NCBI RefSeq assembly: GCF_963675985.1
Contig: NZ_OY780957.1
Coordinates: forward strand, 558,001 to 622,000
DNA from: an uncultured Roseibium sp.
GTDB lineage: Bacteria; Pseudomonadota; Alphaproteobacteria; Rhizobiales; Stappiaceae
DNA: 64,000 bases
Reading direction: 5' to 3'
Shown: positions 33,461 to 41,801 of the stretch, piece by piece
How the letters are laid out: each line of letters opens with the position of its first letter
How positions within the stretch are numbered: position 1 is the stretch's first letter
Notes under the pieces: model-generated
What the model was told of the DNA's origin: nothing
The model's database searches: none
The model's input: the letters and a program-made list of their open reading frames with translations, nothing else
Made by a program: the position numbers and the translations under genes

Positions 33461-33934
33461 CTATCGCTGCTTTTTCTTGTACATGGCAAGCATTCGGCTG
33501 GTCACGAGGAACCCCCCGAAGATGTTCACGCTTGCAAGTACGAGGGCGAGGAACCCGAAGATCCGCGCCATGAGCGCTCCGTCGCCGGCCGTCAGGTCGA
33601 CGCCGACCGCCAGAAGCGCACCGACGACGATCACGGACGAAATGGCGTTGGTCACCGCCATCAGCGGCGTGTGCAAGGCCGGGGTCACCGACCAGACCAC
33701 GTAGTAGCCGACGAAGATCGCCAGCACGAACACCGAGAACAAGAACACAAACGGTTCGATCACGCTTCCAGAGGCCGCCACATGCATGGCGGTATCGCCG
33801 GCGCCGGCAGTCAGCTGGTCCACATAGCCTTGCGCGGCCGCCGCGGCATCATGGGCCGTTGCCGCGGCTTCACGTGCAGCGTCGGCAGCGGCATTCGCCC
33901 GCTCCAGCATTTCGCTTTGAGACAATTCGCTCAT
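33461..33934 (-). CDS. pntA2: NAD(P) transhydrogenase subunit alpha part 2 (membrane)
   Basis: 157 residues from ATG 33932-33934; the in-frame extension to 34030 would overlap pntA1 and is rejected. About 50 N-terminal residues are Ala-rich and helical (ANAAADAAREAAATAHDAAAAAQ), longer than usual. Three or four membrane helices follow (FVFLFSVFVLAIFVGYYVVW, then TPLMAVTNAISSVIVVGALL and a final pair). This is the split-off membrane portion of PntA, found as a separate gene in alphaproteobacteria. Confidence 0.93.
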   Translation of the reverse strand: MSELSQSEMLERANAAADAAREAAATAHDAAAAAQGYVDQLTAGAGDTAMHVAASGSVIEPFVFLFSVFVLAIFVGYYVVWSVTPALHTPLMAVTNAISSVIVVGALLAVGVDLTAGDGALMARIFGFLALVLASVNIFGGFLVTSRMLAMYKKKQR

Positions 33935-33945
33935 AACTTCCCCCC

Positions 33946-35085
33946 TCAGGCCTCTGCCGGTGCAAAGGCGGGATGAACCACCTTTCCATCGCGGGTCAGG
34001 ACGGTTGCGGTCACCAGCTGGTCTTCCCAATCGGGCTTCAGCGTTTTGGCTTCCTTGTCGATCATGGTTTCCAGGAACGCGAACAGGTTCTTGGCATAGA
34101 GTGCGGAGGCAGAAGCCCCGATCCGTCCGGCCATGTTCAGATGACCGACGATCTTCACGTTGGAAACCGCGGCCACCTTGCCCGGCTTGGCACCTTCCAC
34201 GTTTCCGCCCCGCTCGACCGCGAGGTCGACGATAACGGAGCCCGGTTTCATGCTGGCAAGCATGTCCTTGGAAACGAGCTTGGGCGCCGGACGTCCGGGA
34301 ATGAGCGCGGTCGTGATGACGATGTCCTGCTTGGCAATGTGCGTCGCGACCAGTTCGGCCTGCTTCTTCTGGTATTCCTCGGACATCTGCTTGGCATAGC
34401 CGCCGGCGGTTTCCGCCTGCTTGAACTCTTCGTCCTCAACGGCGATGAACTTCGCTCCGAGCGATTCGACCTGTTCCTTGGAGGCCGGACGGACGTCCGT
34501 GGCGGTCACCACAGCACCGAGACGACGCGCGGTCGCGATCGCCTGGAGACCGGCGACGCCAGCCCCCATGACGAAGACGCGTGCGGCGGGAACGGTGCCG
34601 GCCGCGGTCATCATCATCGGCATGGCGCGGTCGTATTCGTAGGCCCCCTCGATGACCGCCTGGTAGCCGGCAAGGTTCGCCTGAGACGACAGGACGTCCA
34701 TGACCTGGGCGCGGGTGATGCGCGGCATGAATTCCATGGCGAATGCGGCAACACCGGCCTCGGCCATTGCCTTGACCTCGTCCTCATGGCCGTAGGGGTC
34801 CATGGTGGCGATGACGAGCGCACCGCTCTTCATGGCCTTGAGTTCATCCGCATTCGGCCGACGGACCTTCAGGACGACGTCCGCGTCCTTGAGCGTGGTT
34901 GCGGCACTGGTGGAAATCGTGGCCCCCGCTTCCTTGTAATCGGCGTCGGGAATGCGCGAGGCCAGACCGGCCCCTTTTTCGACGGACACAGTGGCGCCCA
35001 GACCGATCAGCTTCTTGACCGTATCGGGCGTTGCGGCCACGCGTGTTTCAACCGCGTCGCTTTCGCGCGGCACAGCAATTTTCAT
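33946..35085 (-). CDS. pntA1: NAD(P) transhydrogenase subunit alpha part 1 (NAD-binding)
   Basis: 379 residues from ATG 35083-35085. It is the soluble dI domain: MKIAVPRESD at the start, RITRAQVMDVLSSQANLAGYQAV at about 133-155, VFVMGAGVAGLQAIATARRLGAVVTATDVRP (Rossmann GxGxxG) at about 177-207 and IVDLAVERGGNVEG. It transfers hydride from NADH. GGGAGGTTACTCC precedes the ATG. The three pnt genes form one operon with a terminator on each side. Confidence 0.95.
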   Translation of the reverse strand: MKIAVPRESDAVETRVAATPDTVKKLIGLGATVSVEKGAGLASRIPDADYKEAGATISTSAATTLKDADVVLKVRRPNADELKAMKSGALVIATMDPYGHEDEVKAMAEAGVAAFAMEFMPRITRAQVMDVLSSQANLAGYQAVIEGAYEYDRAMPMMMTAAGTVPAARVFVMGAGVAGLQAIATARRLGAVVTATDVRPASKEQVESLGAKFIAVEDEEFKQAETAGGYAKQMSEEYQKKQAELVATHIAKQDIVITTALIPGRPAPKLVSKDMLASMKPGSVIVDLAVERGGNVEGAKPGKVAAVSNVKIVGHLNMAGRIGASASALYAKNLFAFLETMIDKEAKTLKPDWEDQLVTATVLTRDGKVVHPAFAPAEA

Positions 35086-35101
35086 GGAGTAACCTCCCAA
35101 G

Positions 35102-35141
35102 AACAAAAAGGCATCCCGGGCGCGTACCAGGGATGCCTTTT
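35102..35141 (-). terminator. Rho-independent terminator of the cox subunit IV gene
   Basis: The stem AAAAGGCATCCC / GGGATGCCTTTT with a 12-base loop leads on the minus strand into TTTTTGTTC. It separates the cox subunit from pntA1. Confidence 0.85.
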
Positions 35142-35151
35142 GATGGATCGA

Positions 35152-35433
35152 TCAGACGGTCAGAATCGCCAGAAGGGCGGTCAGTACGAAGACGGCGGCC
35201 GACGGAACCCAGCCCTTGGCACCAAGTGCAAGACCGATAGAACCTGCGACGATCGTCGCGATCAGCATGAGCCATCCGAAAATGGTGGCGGCGGTTCCGC
35301 CGAACGAAAACAGAATCAGGCACAGGACGATGTTGAGAACGGCCACAGTGCCGACCTTGGAGAAATTGATGAACCCCTCGTAGGTGGCTTCGTGTGCCTC
35401 GTAGTCCATGGCGGGCGCGGAATTATCAGACAT
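35152..35433 (-). CDS. aa3-type cytochrome c oxidase subunit IV
   Basis: 93 residues. The N-terminal MDYEAHEATYEGFI motif is characteristic of bacterial aa3 oxidase subunit IV (COX4_pro_2); two hydrophobic segments follow at about 28-62 and 68-92. The family helps stabilise the inner-membrane oxidase. The other oxidase subunits are not in the window. It precedes the pnt genes but has its own terminator. Confidence 0.88.
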   Translation of the reverse strand: MSDNSAPAMDYEAHEATYEGFINFSKVGTVAVLNIVLCLILFSFGGTAATIFGWLMLIATIVAGSIGLALGAKGWVPSAAVFVLTALLAILTV

Positions 35434-35552
35434 GTGGTCCCCCGATTAAAAGCTGTCGTCGGCAAATGTCTTACATGAAAGCCGACGGACTGGGCAATGT
35501 TTTGCGTAAACAAAGGTACATTCGTCAACGTGCAATAATGTCCCGGAATCCA

Positions 35553-36932
35553 TCAAGCGGCAGATTTCTCAAAAGGAAAGCCCACGGAAGCAAGAACTCT
35601 TCCCTGCCGTTCCGCCACTGTTTTGGCTGAAAAATCTTCGATCTGCTCGTTGAAAAGGCGGAAAAAATTCAATTCGGCGCGTAGATGAAGAAAAACACCG
35701 CCAAGACCTATCGCCGCGCGGTCCATGAAGACAAATTCCTGCGGCACCGTGACCCGACCGAGTTTTTTCAAGGCGCTGTGAACGCGAAACGCCTCCTTGC
35801 GCCCGTACTCCGCCGGGCTCACCCCGTCCGCGATGGAGCGGACACGGTCGGTGAGAAGAGGCCCGTAGATGAACCGTGCCCAGATGTTGAGAACATCGAT
35901 GACTTCGCGCTTGAGATCCTTGAAGCCCCAGCGCTCATAGGCCGAAACGACCCGGGCTTCGTCTTCTTCCAGCAGGCCCATGTAAAGATCGACGACGCCT
36001 TCGACGAAGCTTTCCGGGAAAATGCGGATACAACCGTAATCGAGCAGGTTGATACCGGCAGGCGCCCCGTCTTCCTCAAACACCGTGTAGTTACCCAGAT
36101 GCGGATCGCCGTGGATCAGGCCGTAATGACTGAAGGGATGCCACCAGGCTTCAAACATGGTGGTGCCCAGGAGATTCCGCTCCTCAAGACTGTGCTCCTT
36201 GAAATCAAGCAGCGGCGCGCCCTGGAGCCAGTTCATGGTCAGGAGACGTTTGGTCGACAGCTCCGCGACCACATCGGGAACCCGGATCCGGTCATTGTCC
36301 GCCAGCATGGCGCGGTAAACGGCCATGTTGGCGGCTTCGCGCACATAGTCGAGTTCCTCGCGAACCCGGGCGCTGATCTCCTTTGAGATTTCCCTTGTAT
36401 CGATCGCCGCCTGCATGCGCCGGTGGATCGAAAACAGCATCTGCAGCTGCTTCAGATCCGCTTCGACGGCCGACGCCATGTCCGGGTATTGCAGCTTGCA
36501 CGCAATGTCACGACCATCCAGCGCAACAGCCCGGTGCACCTGACCGAGCGAGGCCGCCGCCGCGGGCTCCTTGCCGAATGCCTTGAACCTGGACTGCCAG
36601 TCGGCGCCCAGTTCCGCACGCATCCTTCGCTTGACGAAGGCCCAGCCCATGGGCGGGGCGTTGGCCTGGAGCTTGGCAAGTTCGGTGGTGTATTCCGGCG
36701 GCAGGGCGTCCGGGATCGTCGACAGCAATTGAGCGACCTTCATCAGCGGCCCCTTGAGCCCACCCAGTGCCGCAGCAATTTCAGCCGCGTTCTTTTCGTT
36801 GTCGAGATCAAGTCCGAACAGGCGCGCACCGGCCAGTTTGGCGGCAATGCCGCCGACACTCGTTCCGACCTTCGCATAGCGTCCGACCCGGCCCGTCAGC
36901 CGGTTTGCCTCGCGATCCTTTTCACCTGCCAT
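35553..36932 (-). CDS. ABC1/UbiB (AarF) family kinase-like protein
   Basis: 459 residues. The N-terminal LKGPLMKVAQLLSTIPDALPPEYTTELAKLQ is the KxGQ-type loop of UbiB proteins, with Ala in place of the usual Gly (KVAQ). An Ala-rich loop (AAAASLGQVHRA) replaces the kinase Gly loop, and KLQYP carries the ATP Lys. HGDPHLGNY and DYGCIRIF form the catalytic and metal sites. UbiB proteins support ubiquinone biosynthesis as ATPases. No C-terminal membrane helices are evident, placing it with soluble ABC1 members. The DUF3445 gene is upstream on the same strand. Confidence 0.88.
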   Translation of the reverse strand: MAGEKDREANRLTGRVGRYAKVGTSVGGIAAKLAGARLFGLDLDNEKNAAEIAAALGGLKGPLMKVAQLLSTIPDALPPEYTTELAKLQANAPPMGWAFVKRRMRAELGADWQSRFKAFGKEPAAAASLGQVHRAVALDGRDIACKLQYPDMASAVEADLKQLQMLFSIHRRMQAAIDTREISKEISARVREELDYVREAANMAVYRAMLADNDRIRVPDVVAELSTKRLLTMNWLQGAPLLDFKEHSLEERNLLGTTMFEAWWHPFSHYGLIHGDPHLGNYTVFEEDGAPAGINLLDYGCIRIFPESFVEGVVDLYMGLLEEDEARVVSAYERWGFKDLKREVIDVLNIWARFIYGPLLTDRVRSIADGVSPAEYGRKEAFRVHSALKKLGRVTVPQEFVFMDRAAIGLGGVFLHLRAELNFFRLFNEQIEDFSAKTVAERQGRVLASVGFPFEKSAA

Positions 36933-37023
36933 GATGTCTGGAGTTCTCCGGTTTGACCCTCAGTAATGTAGGTACGCAGCTCCGGCCGACCAGATCACCA
37001 CGCGGCTCTATTTGCTGTGCGGC

Positions 37024-37932
37024 CTACACCGCCTCCGGCGCGGACGGCGCAAGGTTTTCCAGTTCGGTCGCGATCGCCCTCCGGTATTGCGTCAGCCCCT
37101 TGTAGGCGACCTGCCGGTCGTCGAGGTCGCGCAACTGGGCCGCAAGACCGGCCGCCAGCTCCGCTCCCCGCTCATGGGACTTCAACAGCGGGATCGGATC
37201 GTGGTGGATCTTGATGGTGAACAGAATGTCGCCCGATTTCGGCAGCCGACGCAGGGTCTGCCGCTCGACACGCACGAAAAGATGCGCAAGCGCGCCGGCG
37301 CCCGTTTCCTCGATCTGCGGCGCAAGCTGCTTGGCTTGCGGGTGATGCAGGTCAGGATCGTCATAGATCGACCAGTTGTAGCGGCCAACAAGTTGTTCGG
37401 AGGTCAGATTGTCGAAAATCCGCGCAACCACCTGCCCCATCCGGCCATCGTTGAAACCGGGCACATTGTCGTGAATGCCATGCATCGACTGGCCGAATTT
37501 TTCCGCCAGCGACCACGACGACGGGAAACACAGCGACGCGGCGGCGAGCCTGTACCCGTCCTCGCCCTTGCGCATCAGCACCAGATCTTCCTGCACCAGC
37601 CGGGACGCGGCTTCCAGCGGCGCAAAATCGGCAAGACGAACCTTGGGCCCGCCCTCCAGGACTTCGACCGCATCGGCGGAAACGGAATGCGTCGACCGGT
37701 GATGGGCGCCTAGATCCGCGATCAGCAGATCCAGAACTTCGCTCTGGGCCTCTTCGGTACCGGCCTCGGCGCGGAACACTCGGCTATGCACGGTCTCCAG
37801 AAGCTGCGCCTTGCGCTTCAGATGCGCCACCAGATCCTGGTCCGGATCCAGCCAGCGGGAGAAGTCGACCGGTTCGAGCCCGACGGTAAAGGGACGCTTT
37901 GCCCCGTCATAGGGCGTGTACCGAAAAACCAT
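37024..37932 (-). CDS. DUF3445 family (haem-dependent oxidative N-demethylase-like)
   Basis: 302 residues matching DUF3445/HDOD: RYTPYDGAKRPFTVGLEPVD at the start, LAAASLCFPSSWSLAEKFGQSMHGIHDNVPGF in the middle, and VRVERQTLRRLPKSGDILFTIKIH at about 225-248. Characterised members oxidatively demethylate amines such as dimethylamine using a PAS-like haem pocket. The substrate here is not known. The next gene on the strand is the UbiB kinase at 36932, 91 bases away, so they may be co-transcribed. Confidence 0.82.
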   Translation of the reverse strand: MVFRYTPYDGAKRPFTVGLEPVDFSRWLDPDQDLVAHLKRKAQLLETVHSRVFRAEAGTEEAQSEVLDLLIADLGAHHRSTHSVSADAVEVLEGGPKVRLADFAPLEAASRLVQEDLVLMRKGEDGYRLAAASLCFPSSWSLAEKFGQSMHGIHDNVPGFNDGRMGQVVARIFDNLTSEQLVGRYNWSIYDDPDLHHPQAKQLAPQIEETGAGALAHLFVRVERQTLRRLPKSGDILFTIKIHHDPIPLLKSHERGAELAAGLAAQLRDLDDRQVAYKGLTQYRRAIATELENLAPSAPEAV

Positions 37933-37961
37933 CCTGAAGTCTCCGCCGGATGACGGCCGCG

Positions 37962-39788
37962 CTAGCCGTCCAGTTCTTCCAACTCGTCAATGATCCGCTC
38001 GATCACCGACAGACCCTTTTTCCAGAACCCCGGATCGCTTGCACTGAGACCGAACGGCGCAAGCAATTCCGAATGATGCTTGGTGCCACCGGCCTTCAGA
38101 AGGTCGAAATACTTCTCCTGGAAGCCGGCTTCCGCATCCTCGTAGACCGCGTAGAGCGAGTTCACCAAGCAGTCGCCGAAGGCATAGGCGTAGACGTAGA
38201 ACGGCGAGTGGATGAAATGCGGGATATAGGTCCAGAAGCACTCGTAGCCGGGCTGCATCTTGATCGCGGGACCGAGGCTTTCGCCCTGAACCGACATCCA
38301 CAGCTCGCCGATCTTGTCGGCAGTCAGTTCGCCGTTGCGCCGTTCCGTGTGCAGCTTGCGCTCGAAGGTATAGAAGGCGATCTGACGGACCACCGTGTTG
38401 ATCATGTCCTCCGCCTTCGAGGCGAGCATGATCTTGCGCTCTTCCTTCGTCTGCGCCTTTTCCAGGAGTGACTTGAACGTCAGCATCTCGCCGAACACGC
38501 TGGCGGTCTCTGCGAGCGTCAGCGGTGTCGGCGCCATCAGAGCGCCGTTGGGAGCCGCCAGCACCTGATGCACGCCGTGACCGAGTTCATGGGCGAGCGT
38601 CATCACGTCACGGGTCTTGCCCTGGTAGTTCACCAGGACGTAGGGATGCGCGCTCGGCACGGTCGGATGGGCAAAGGCGCCCGGCGCCTTGCCGGAGCGT
38701 GCCGGCGCATCGATCCAATTCTTTTCGAAGAACCGGCCGGCGATATCGGCCATGTCCGGCGAAAACGCGCCATAGGCCGACAGCACGGTCTCCTTGGCCT
38801 CATCCCAGGAGATCACCTTCGTATCGGCCTTCGGCAGCGGCGCGTTGCGATCCCAGTGATTGAGCTGGTCCATGCCGAGCCACTTGGCCTTCAGCACATA
38901 ATAACGGTGGGACAGACGCGGATAGGCATCGCGGACGGCGGACACCATCGCATCGACCACCTCGCGTTCCACCCGGTTGGCCAGATGACGGCTGTCGGCG
39001 ATGTCCGTGAAATGCCGCCAGCGGTCGGAGATCTCCTTGTCCTTGGCAAGGGTGTTGGTGATCAGCGTGAAGATGCGCAGATTTTCCGAAAAGGTCTTCG
39101 CAAGGGCTTCGGCCGCCGCCTTGCGTTTTTCCGGAGCCGGATCCTGCAGGAAATTCAGGGTTGGCTCGATCGCCAGCTCCTTGCCGTCCACCTCGAACGT
39201 CAGCGAGGCGATGGTCTCATCGAACAGCCGGTTCCAGGCGCCGCGGCCGGTCACCGACTTTTCGTGGAAGAGCTGCTCGACCCGGTCTTCCAGCTGATAG
39301 GGCCGGTCCTTGCGCAGATCCTCGATCCACGGCCGGTAGTGCTCCAGACCCGGCGTCTTGAACGCCGCCTCGATGACATCATCCTCGATTCGGTTGAATT
39401 CCAACGTAAAGAACAACAGATGCGATCCGGCCGTGGTGATCTGCTCCTGAACGTCGCCATAGAACTTCTGCCGGGCCGGATCGGTGGTGTTTCCCGAATA
39501 GACGAGCCCCGCGTAGGAGATCAGCCGCCCGAGATGATCCTCAAGCTCCTCATAAGCCCGGATCGCTGTCAGCAGGGCGGGCACATTGTCAGCCGCCAGT
39601 TCGGCAAGCCGTCCCTTGTAGGACGCCTCGAAGGTCTTCGCCCGGTCGAGGCCGGCGGCCAGGTCGGCGGCCACCTCCGGTGCATCGATGGCTTGATAGA
39701 GATCCGTCAGGTCCCATTCCGGCAGGAGGCCGAGGTCTGTATCGGGCGAGGCGGACGAGGCCGAAAACACGGCAGGGTCAAGGCGCAT
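37962..39788 (-). CDS. pepF: M3 family oligoendopeptidase (PepF/M3 clade)
   Basis: 608 residues from ATG 39786-39788 (MRLDPAVFSASSAS); a reading from 39881 adds 31 residues without family character. The zinc site TLAHELGHGVHQ (HExxH) lies at about 399-410, and the third ligand Glu in ETASVFGEMLTF about 28 residues later. The C-terminal YIPHFIHSPFYVYAYAFGDCL is typical of PepF. It cleaves short peptides in the cytoplasm. The gene converges with nothing; its start faces the response-regulator gene. Confidence 0.92.
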   Translation of the reverse strand: MRLDPAVFSASSASPDTDLGLLPEWDLTDLYQAIDAPEVAADLAAGLDRAKTFEASYKGRLAELAADNVPALLTAIRAYEELEDHLGRLISYAGLVYSGNTTDPARQKFYGDVQEQITTAGSHLLFFTLEFNRIEDDVIEAAFKTPGLEHYRPWIEDLRKDRPYQLEDRVEQLFHEKSVTGRGAWNRLFDETIASLTFEVDGKELAIEPTLNFLQDPAPEKRKAAAEALAKTFSENLRIFTLITNTLAKDKEISDRWRHFTDIADSRHLANRVEREVVDAMVSAVRDAYPRLSHRYYVLKAKWLGMDQLNHWDRNAPLPKADTKVISWDEAKETVLSAYGAFSPDMADIAGRFFEKNWIDAPARSGKAPGAFAHPTVPSAHPYVLVNYQGKTRDVMTLAHELGHGVHQVLAAPNGALMAPTPLTLAETASVFGEMLTFKSLLEKAQTKEERKIMLASKAEDMINTVVRQIAFYTFERKLHTERRNGELTADKIGELWMSVQGESLGPAIKMQPGYECFWTYIPHFIHSPFYVYAYAFGDCLVNSLYAVYEDAEAGFQEKYFDLLKAGGTKHHSELLAPFGLSASDPGFWKKGLSVIERIIDELEELDG

Positions 39789-39992
39789 AGGGACGTCTCC
39801 GGACGGCACGAAGGAATCGGAAGGCCGATTCGAAACCGAAACCGGCGCTTTTTGAGTTTGTAGGCCCGAAAACAGGACCATCGCAATTCCACTGCGCAGT
39901 TATTTTTGTATCGGCTTGGAGGATTTGTTTACCCATCTGCGACCAGACTGGCCCGAATTGAGACAATCTGCAGCAAACAACAACGGTGAATC

Positions 39993-41555
39993 ATGACAGC
40001 CACCAGCGGCAAGATTTTGATAGTCGATGACGATCCGATCCAGCGCCGCCTTCTCCAGGAGGCCGTCCAGAAATTCGGGTATCGCTTCAAAACCGCCGAA
40101 AACGGGGCCGAAGCCGTCCGGATCATGACCGGACCGGAAGGCGCCGATATCGACCTGATGATTCTCGACATGGTCATGCCGGAACTCGACGGCATCGGTG
40201 TCCTCACGCGCCTGCGCGCGGACAAGATCTCCACGCCGGTCATCGTGCAGACCGGTCACGGCGGCATCGACACCGTGGTCAACGTCATGAACGCGGGCGC
40301 GCAGGATTTCGTGGTCAAGCCTGTGGCTCCGGAACGACTCGATGTCTCGATCCGCAATCTTTTGAAGACCTCCGCGCTTGAAGACGAGATCACCCGGTTC
40401 CGCAAGCAAGCCTCCGGCACCCTGACCTTCGACGACATCATCACCCATTCGCCCGCCATGGAGCGGGTGATCAACCTGGGAAAACGCGCCGCCTCCTCCA
40501 ATATCCCGATCCTGATCGAGGGCGAGAGCGGCGTCGGCAAGGAACTGATCGCCAGTGCGATCCAGGGCTCCGGCGACCGGAAATCGAAGCCGCTCGTCAC
40601 CGTCAACTGCGGAGCGATCCCGGACAATCTGGTGGAATCCATCCTGTTCGGACATGAAAAGGGCGCTTTCACCGGCGCCGTCGAAAAGCACGTCGGCAAG
40701 TTCCAGGAGGCCCATGGCGGCACCCTGTTCCTGGATGAGGTCGGCGAACTGCCGGCCGAGGTCCAGGTCAAGCTATTGCGCGCGCTCCAGGAAAACGAGA
40801 TCGACCCGATCGGCGCCAAACGCCCGGTCAAGGTGGATTTCCGGCTGATCTCCGCGACCAACCGGCGCCTGATCGATCTGGTCAAGGAAGGCACATTCCG
40901 CGAGGATCTCTATTACCGGCTGAACGTGTTCCCGATCTGGATCCCGCCGCTCCGCGACCGTCTGGAGGATATTCCCGCCCTCACGCGTCATTTCCTCGCC
41001 CGTTTCGCGGCAGAGGAAGGCAAGCCGCAGGTGACCGCGATTGCCCCGGAGGCCATGGCCATGCTGCAGAGCTACCACTGGCCCGGCAACATCCGGCAAC
41101 TGGAGAACACGGTTTTCCGCGCGGTGGTCCTTTGTGACGGCGCCCGGTTGACGATCGACGATTTTCCTCAAGTTGCCGCCGCCATCGACCACCCGGTTCA
41201 CGTGCCTGCCTCCGCCCAGGCGGACGGACCGCAGATCGACGTAGAGACGGCCGAAGCATCGGCCGCCCACCAGCCACCCGCCCTTCCGCGCGATCCCGTT
41301 CCGACGTCGAGCTACAGCGCTTTCGAACATGCCGCCCCGTTCGGCTTCATGCGCAACCTCGACAATGAAGGCCATGTCCGCAAACTGGCCGATGTCGAGG
41401 AGGAACTCATCCGCACCGCCATCAACCACTACTCCGGCCGCATGACGGAAGTCGCAAAGCGGCTCGGGATCGGCAGATCGACCCTTTATCGCAAACTGAA
41501 GGAATACGGTCTGGAAGAAGGCAACGAATCAGCGAGCAGCGACGCTGCAGCGTAA
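39993..41555 (+). CDS. Sigma-54-dependent response regulator, NtrC class
   Basis: 520 residues. The receiver domain (8-120) has ILIVDDDP, the phospho-acceptor Asp in LMILDMVMPELDG at about 57 and Lys in DFVVKPVAPE. The AAA+ domain (about 148-385) has Walker A GESGVGKE, GAFTGA at about 223-228 (needed for sigma-54 contact), LFLDEVGELP and FREDLYYRLNVFPI. A Pro/Ala linker and a Fis-type helix-turn-helix (TEVAKRLGIGRSTLYRKLKEYG) finish it. It opens sigma-54 promoters once phosphorylated. No histidine kinase is adjacent, and the regulon is unknown. A terminator follows. Confidence 0.93.
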   Translation: MTATSGKILIVDDDPIQRRLLQEAVQKFGYRFKTAENGAEAVRIMTGPEGADIDLMILDMVMPELDGIGVLTRLRADKISTPVIVQTGHGGIDTVVNVMNAGAQDFVVKPVAPERLDVSIRNLLKTSALEDEITRFRKQASGTLTFDDIITHSPAMERVINLGKRAASSNIPILIEGESGVGKELIASAIQGSGDRKSKPLVTVNCGAIPDNLVESILFGHEKGAFTGAVEKHVGKFQEAHGGTLFLDEVGELPAEVQVKLLRALQENEIDPIGAKRPVKVDFRLISATNRRLIDLVKEGTFREDLYYRLNVFPIWIPPLRDRLEDIPALTRHFLARFAAEEGKPQVTAIAPEAMAMLQSYHWPGNIRQLENTVFRAVVLCDGARLTIDDFPQVAAAIDHPVHVPASAQADGPQIDVETAEASAAHQPPALPRDPVPTSSYSAFEHAAPFGFMRNLDNEGHVRKLADVEEELIRTAINHYSGRMTEVAKRLGIGRSTLYRKLKEYGLEEGNESASSDAAA

Positions 41556-41603
41556 GACCGGATCCTTGCCCGTCAGGGACCCGAACCTCGAATCGCTACG
41601 CAG

Positions 41604-41637
41604 AAGCCCGCAATTTGCCGATTGCGGGCTTGTTTTT
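41604..41637 (+). terminator. Rho-independent terminator of the NtrC-class regulator
   Basis: The stem AAGCCCGCAAT / ATTGCGGGCTT with a 6-base loop is followed by GTTTTT. Confidence 0.85.
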
Positions 41638-41801
41638 CGTGCGCATTTTGGCGAGAAAGATGTTTATCGTTGCATTTCTGCCACGTTTTAAGATCAAACG
41701 AAAACAGGGTAAAATCTTTTTAACCTGCCCGAGGCTACCTTGCGGGACCTGCTGGGGAGCAAGGGAATGGCTGAGGCCATCACAAACGGCGAGACAGATT
41801 A

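Noticed and set aside
33973..35478. 501-residue plus-strand frame
   Set aside because: Antisense to pntA1 and the cox subunit IV gene.
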